From: WARW01 sp964582365
Lineage (GTDB): Bacteria; Patescibacteriota; Microgenomatia; UBA12405
Length of the DNA: 36,435 bases
Assembly (NCBI GenBank): GCA_964582365.1
Contig: CAZOQV010000008.1
Location: 1-36,435 of the forward strand
Direction: 5' to 3'
Of the stretch, positions 33,626-36,435 are shown in pieces (within the stretch, counting starts at the first letter, position 1; every line of letters begins with the position of its first letter). The notes under the pieces are model-generated. The model ran no database searches, had not been told where the DNA came from, and saw only the letters and a program-made list of their open reading frames with translations. The position numbers and the translations under genes were made by a program.

Positions 33626-34619
33626 TCCTGAGGTTGCTGTCATTGTTTTAAACTTCAACGGCATTAATTTAATTGACGAGTCTCTTGGGTCAATGCTCAA
33701 ACAAAATTTTAAAAAAATGCAACTTTATATGGCCGATGATGCTTCAACTGACAATAGCATCGATTATGTTTCCAAAAAATATCCATCAGTAAAAATTATC
33801 AAAGGCTTAGTCAACAGGGGAACCGCTGGAGTTAGTAATTTTTCCGTTTCTCAAATTACCGAACCTTATGTTGTTTTAGCCAGCAATGACATGTTTTTTG
33901 ATAAAAATTGTATTAAAGAACTTTATAAAACCATAACTAAAAATAAAAAGATTGGTATTTGTACCAGTGTTCTTCTAAAACACGAAAAATTTCCATCAGA
34001 CAATCTTTATCATGTCGATAATGCTGGTTTCGATGTCGACATCTTTGGTTTTATTAGTCCAAAATATCGAGATGAACCTCAAAAGAATCTTCCTAAAAAA
34101 GCTTTTGAAACTTTTGCTACTTGTGGTGGTTGTTTTATAATTAAAAGAGAAATTTATCAAAAGTTAGGTGGTTTTGATAATTCTTTTTGGAGTCTTTCCG
34201 ACGATGTCGATCTTTGCTGGCGTACTCGACTTTTGGGTTATAAAATCTATGCCAATCCAAATTCTTTTTTACTCCATCATATGTCAGCCATTTTAAAAAA
34301 AGAAAAACAAGGAAAAACTCGCTATTTAAGTGAAAGAAATAATTTAACAATGATTTTAAAAAATTATTCCTTTCTTTCCTTGCTATTTATAATGCCTCTA
34401 TATTTTATTATTGAATTAATGGAAATAATTTTTCATTTTATAAGCAAAAAATCTTATCTTTCAAAATCAGTTATTATGGCTATCATTGATAACATAAAAA
34501 AAATCAAAGAAACTCTTATTAAAAGAAAAGAAATTCAATCAACCAGAGTTGTTTCTGACTTAAAAATTTTTAAATTATTACGCAAATCTAGTATTAAATT
34601 TAGTCTTGTCTTTGGTTAA
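33612..34619 (+). CDS. GT2 family glycosyltransferase
   Basis: 335 residues. VAVIVLNFNGINLIDESLGSM, MADDASTDNSIDYV, NRGTAGVSNFSV and LASNDMFFD follow GT2 order. The metal site reads SND rather than DXD. TCGGCFIIKREIYQKLGGFD and SLSDDVDLCWRTRLLGYKIY give the acidic catalytic segment. It is the closest relative in the window of the cut-off GT2 at the left edge (shared ADDAS, SIDYV/SVDYL, KLGGFD, ERN). One or two hydrophobic segments near residue 255 (FLSLLFIMPLYFIIELMEIIF) may anchor it. It ends 26 bases before the radical SAM gene. Rhamnosyltransferase-like by general pattern only. Confidence 0.88.
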   Translation: MKTNNPEVAVIVLNFNGINLIDESLGSMLKQNFKKMQLYMADDASTDNSIDYVSKKYPSVKIIKGLVNRGTAGVSNFSVSQITEPYVVLASNDMFFDKNCIKELYKTITKNKKIGICTSVLLKHEKFPSDNLYHVDNAGFDVDIFGFISPKYRDEPQKNLPKKAFETFATCGGCFIIKREIYQKLGGFDNSFWSLSDDVDLCWRTRLLGYKIYANPNSFLLHHMSAILKKEKQGKTRYLSERNNLTMILKNYSFLSLLFIMPLYFIIELMEIIFHFISKKSYLSKSVIMAIIDNIKKIKETLIKRKEIQSTRVVSDLKIFKLLRKSSIKFSLVFG

Positions 34620-34631
34620 TTAAATAAAAAT

Positions 34632-34637
34632 GATAAT
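34632..34637 (+). promoter_or_regulatory. Possible -10 box giving a leaderless transcript
   Basis: GATAAT (5/6 match to TATAAT) ends 8 bases before the ATG at 34646, in the 26-base gap. Transcription would begin at or one base from the start codon. The best -35 candidate (TTGTCT, 34606-34611) is 20 bases away, so the match is poor. Confidence 0.3.
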
Positions 34638-34645
34638 ATAAAAAC

Positions 34646-35668
34646 ATGCTCAAGGAAAAACTTGTTAAATTTATTTTTGCCCACCCATTAATTTTAGATA
34701 TTTCAAAAAGTATTCTCTCAAATAAATATATAGTTAATAGTAATCTATATAAAAGCTTAGTTTTAAAAAAAGCCAAAAAATTAGACAGTTTTGGTATTAA
34801 ATATCAAACAATATTTATCGAAACCACCCTGACTTGCAATTCTCGTTGTGTATTTTGCTATCACCACAAAAAAGTTTTAACTGGCACCATGACTATGGAT
34901 TTATTTAAAAAAATTGTTGATGATTCTTATAAAAACGGAATAAAAAATGCCATTTTAAGTGTTTATGGCGAACCACTAGTTGATAAATATTTTTTTGAAA
35001 GAATTAGGTATCTTACTAAAAAAGGCATGACTTATGGATTTATTAGTAACGGGTCACTTTTAACCCCAGAAAAAACCGACAAATTATTATCATTGCCTGG
35101 ATTAAATTTTATAAATTTTTCTGTTAACGGATATGCTTCTAAAATATATGAAAAAATGATGGTTGGTCTTAAACGCAATATTTCCTATAAAAATATACTT
35201 TACTTTTTGAAAATGAAAGAAAAACTCAAGCCAGAAATAATTGTAAATATTTCTACTGTTAAAAACAAAATTAACGAAAAAGATTTCACCTCATTTTTTA
35301 AGTACTGGAGCAGGCAAAAAGGTGTACATCAAGTTATGCCAATTGAGCTAAGACGATTAATGGGGGACGAAGAATATGATGGTGATTTAGGATCACTTGG
35401 GCCAATGAATCAAAAAAGTAATTGGCTTTCTCCTTGTGGACAAATTTGGAATTCTATTGTTGTTTATTATGATGGCAAAGTTACTGTTTGTTGCGATGAT
35501 TTAGATTTACGACGTCTAATTATTGGTGATTTTACTAAACAAACATTTCAACAAATTGTTTCTAGTAATGAATTAAAAAAATTAAAAAAAATACATTTGT
35601 GCAATAAAAGAAAAGATCATCCAGTTTGTGGCAAATGTTATCGCAACAGTGTTTGGTTCGGCCAATAG
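34646..35668 (+). CDS. Radical SAM enzyme with SPASM-like C-terminus
   Basis: 340 residues. FIETTLTCNSRCVFCYHHKKV holds the CX3CX2C cluster motif (C64, C68, C71) that binds the 4Fe-4S cluster and SAM. LSVYGEPLVDKYFFERIRYL is the GGEP-like SAM-binding motif, and GFISNGSLLTPEK a common third block. The C-terminal half has Cys-rich SPASM-like sites: SPCGQIWN, VTVCCDDL, LCNKRKDHPVCGKC, enough for at least one more 4Fe-4S cluster. This group oxidises or rearranges peptides, sugars and cofactors. Next to sugar genes, a sugar-oxidising or rearranging role is plausible but unproven. It has its own weak -10 box and ends at a strong hairpin. No B12 domain is present, unlike the other two radical SAM genes. 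Confidence 0.9.
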   Translation: MLKEKLVKFIFAHPLILDISKSILSNKYIVNSNLYKSLVLKKAKKLDSFGIKYQTIFIETTLTCNSRCVFCYHHKKVLTGTMTMDLFKKIVDDSYKNGIKNAILSVYGEPLVDKYFFERIRYLTKKGMTYGFISNGSLLTPEKTDKLLSLPGLNFINFSVNGYASKIYEKMMVGLKRNISYKNILYFLKMKEKLKPEIIVNISTVKNKINEKDFTSFFKYWSRQKGVHQVMPIELRRLMGDEEYDGDLGSLGPMNQKSNWLSPCGQIWNSIVVYYDGKVTVCCDDLDLRRLIIGDFTKQTFQQIVSSNELKKLKKIHLCNKRKDHPVCGKCYRNSVWFGQ

Positions 35669-35693
35669 TTTATATTTTTTTAAAAATATAAAC
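35668..35693. terminator. Perfect AT-rich bidirectional terminator hairpin
   Basis: GTTTATATTTTT (35668-35679) and AAAAATATAAAC (35682-35693) form a perfect 12-base inverted repeat around TT. On either strand it reads as a stem containing a T-run. The plus-strand stop TAG ends on its first base and the minus-strand stop TAA lies in its left arm, so the two genes share the hairpin. Confidence 0.65.
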
Positions 35694-36344
35694 AACAATC
35701 ATTTCAATTCTAAGATATTTACGAATAATTTTTAATCCATTTCTTTTAGCCGCTTCTTCAAACCAATCTGGCATAAACCTAATTGTATCGATCGGCCATC
35801 GATGATATGGATATCCTGGTAAATGAGTCGCTACTATAAAAATTCCATCTTTATCAAGCAATTTAGTTAATTCTTGAAAATGAGGATATGGATTTAAAAG
35901 ATGTTCTAAATTTGACTGACTAATGATCAAATTAAATTTTTCATTTTTTAATTGGCTAGGAGCATTTTTTTCGAAATCCCATTCTATATCAAAATTTCCA
36001 TTAATACCAACCGTACTTATTTTTGACCTGCTTAGACTTTTTATTTTTTTAAGATATTTTTTAACATTTTTATCATCTCCATCTAAAAGTACTTTTTTAA
36101 ATTGTTTCTTTATTCTTTTAACAAAAATGACTATTTCCGCTAAATATTGACCAGTAACATTTGAATTTTCTGAACCAAAACAAAAAGACTCTTTATATAT
36201 TTCTTCTCTTTTTAAAAAAGTAAATTTACCATATAAACTGCTCATTTTCTTATAGTCCCTAAGACCATAATTTAAAAACCAAAGCATCGGCATATAAACT
36301 TTTATATAAATTTGAAGTACAAACCACTTTTTTATTTTATTCAT
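35670..36344 (-). CDS. SAM-dependent methyltransferase, class I, with degenerate motif I
   Basis: 224 residues. The SAM-binding loop is unusual: KKVLLDGDDKNVKKYL replaces VLD.G.G.G. The rest fits a class I fold: STVGINGNFDIEWDFE (acidic residue after strand 2), FNLIISQSNLEHLLNPYPHFQEL (motif III with the usual LEH), and KDGIFIVATHLPGYPYHRWPIDTIRFMPDWFEEAAKRNGL. The last block, with HRWPIDTIRF.PDW, is typical of methyltransferases in surface-polysaccharide clusters. An N-terminal amphipathic stretch (IKKWFVLQIYIKVYMPMLWF) may touch the membrane. It follows an incomplete gene by 12 bases and terminates at the shared hairpin with the radical SAM gene. Catalytic activity is uncertain because of the loop. 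Confidence 0.8.
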   Translation of the reverse strand: MNKIKKWFVLQIYIKVYMPMLWFLNYGLRDYKKMSSLYGKFTFLKREEIYKESFCFGSENSNVTGQYLAEIVIFVKRIKKQFKKVLLDGDDKNVKKYLKKIKSLSRSKISTVGINGNFDIEWDFEKNAPSQLKNEKFNLIISQSNLEHLLNPYPHFQELTKLLDKDGIFIVATHLPGYPYHRWPIDTIRFMPDWFEEAAKRNGLKIIRKYLRIEMIVVYIFKKI

Positions 36345-36356
36345 TTTGCTATAAAT

Positions 36357-36435
36357 TTAATTCAATATCGGTTCTAAAATATCTTTATTTTCCTCTATCC
36401 AATTAGAAATATCTCTAATTGTTTCTTCTGCATTC
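36357..36435 (-). CDS. C-terminal tail of an unidentified gene cut by the window edge
   Basis: The minus strand reads NAEETIRDISNWIEENKD and a few more residues to a TAA at 36359-36357, with no other stop. Twelve bases separate it from the methyltransferase start, as expected in an operon. A helix ending with W.EEN is common at the C-terminus of NAD-dependent sugar epimerases, but 25 residues are too few to name it. Confidence 0.6.
   Translation of the reverse strand, partial: NAEETIRDISNWIEENKDILEPILN

Noticed and set aside
1..36435. UGA recoded as glycine, as in some Patescibacteria
   Set aside because: UGA ends several genes exactly at ATGA overlaps with the next gene, and no gene needs an internal UGA.
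1..36435. Classic O-antigen or capsule operon
   Set aside because: No Wzx flippase, Wzy polymerase, Wzz, ABC exporter or initiating phosphoglycosyltransferase can be recognised in the window.
1..36435. tRNA or rRNA genes
   Set aside because: No gap is long enough outside genes, and no GC-rich cloverleaf-like sequence or GTTC-type motif in context was seen.

Overview
The window is very AT-rich (estimated by eye at well under one third GC) and almost wholly coding. Genes are packed with 4-, 8-, 11-, 14- or 17-base overlaps, few starts have a Shine-Dalgarno sequence, and nearly every product is a glycosyltransferase, a polytopic GT-C-type membrane enzyme or a sugar-tailoring enzyme. UGA is used as a normal stop, for example in the ATGA overlaps. 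Gene style, AT content and the crowd of short-branded GT39-like proteins suggest a Candidate Phyla Radiation (Patescibacteria) genome, most likely of the Microgenomates type. That placement is inference; the window holds no rRNA or ribosomal protein marker. No gene-free stretch exceeds about 105 bases, and I see no tRNA, rRNA, CRISPR array or insertion sequence.

Layout: (1) 1-3244, plus strand: the cut-off end of a GT2 glycosyltransferase, then a YfhO-like membrane protein. (2) 5548-3270, minus strand: an unrecognised membrane protein, then a GT39-like enzyme. (3) 5654-6466, plus strand: a GT2 enzyme. (4) 8111-6453, minus strand: a GT39-like enzyme. (5) 8173-26150, plus strand: an uninterrupted 18 kb run of 14 genes. 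It carries a GT87/PIG-M-like membrane enzyme, a two-helix exodomain protein, GT39-like enzymes at 9975, 11666, 15090, 16732 and 18356, a PTPS-related membrane protein, a WaaE-like GT2, a GT4, a dolichyl-phosphate-mannose-synthase-like GT2, a further GT2, a B12-type radical SAM protein and a last GT2. (6) 27607-26155, minus strand: a second B12-type radical SAM gene split by a frameshift in a run of eight T. (7) 27648-35668, plus strand: methyltransferase, GT2, sugar-nucleotide epimerase, GT2, hexapeptide acetyltransferase, GT4, methyltransferase, GT2, and a SPASM-like radical SAM protein. (8) minus strand from the right edge to 35670: the tail of an unidentified gene and a methyltransferase.

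How it may work together (inference): cytoplasmic GT2 and GT4 enzymes would build a lipid-linked glycan. The polyprenyl-phosphate sugar synthase at 21931 would make the lipid-phosphate-sugar donor that GT39/GT-C enzymes use on the outer face of the membrane. The epimerase, acetyltransferase, methyltransferases and radical SAM enzymes would supply or decorate unusual sugars. No flippase, polymerase or ABC exporter is visible here.

The most unusual signal is a set of short sequence elements lying in frame inside genes. There are arrays of a 7-base unit (TTRGAAA) in three genes plus one that supplies the start codon of a fourth, a second 7-base array (ATCTAYR), and two GC-rich palindromic elements. 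They sit in loops between membrane helices or between secondary-structure elements, so selfish or expanding repeats seem to have been turned into protein linkers.
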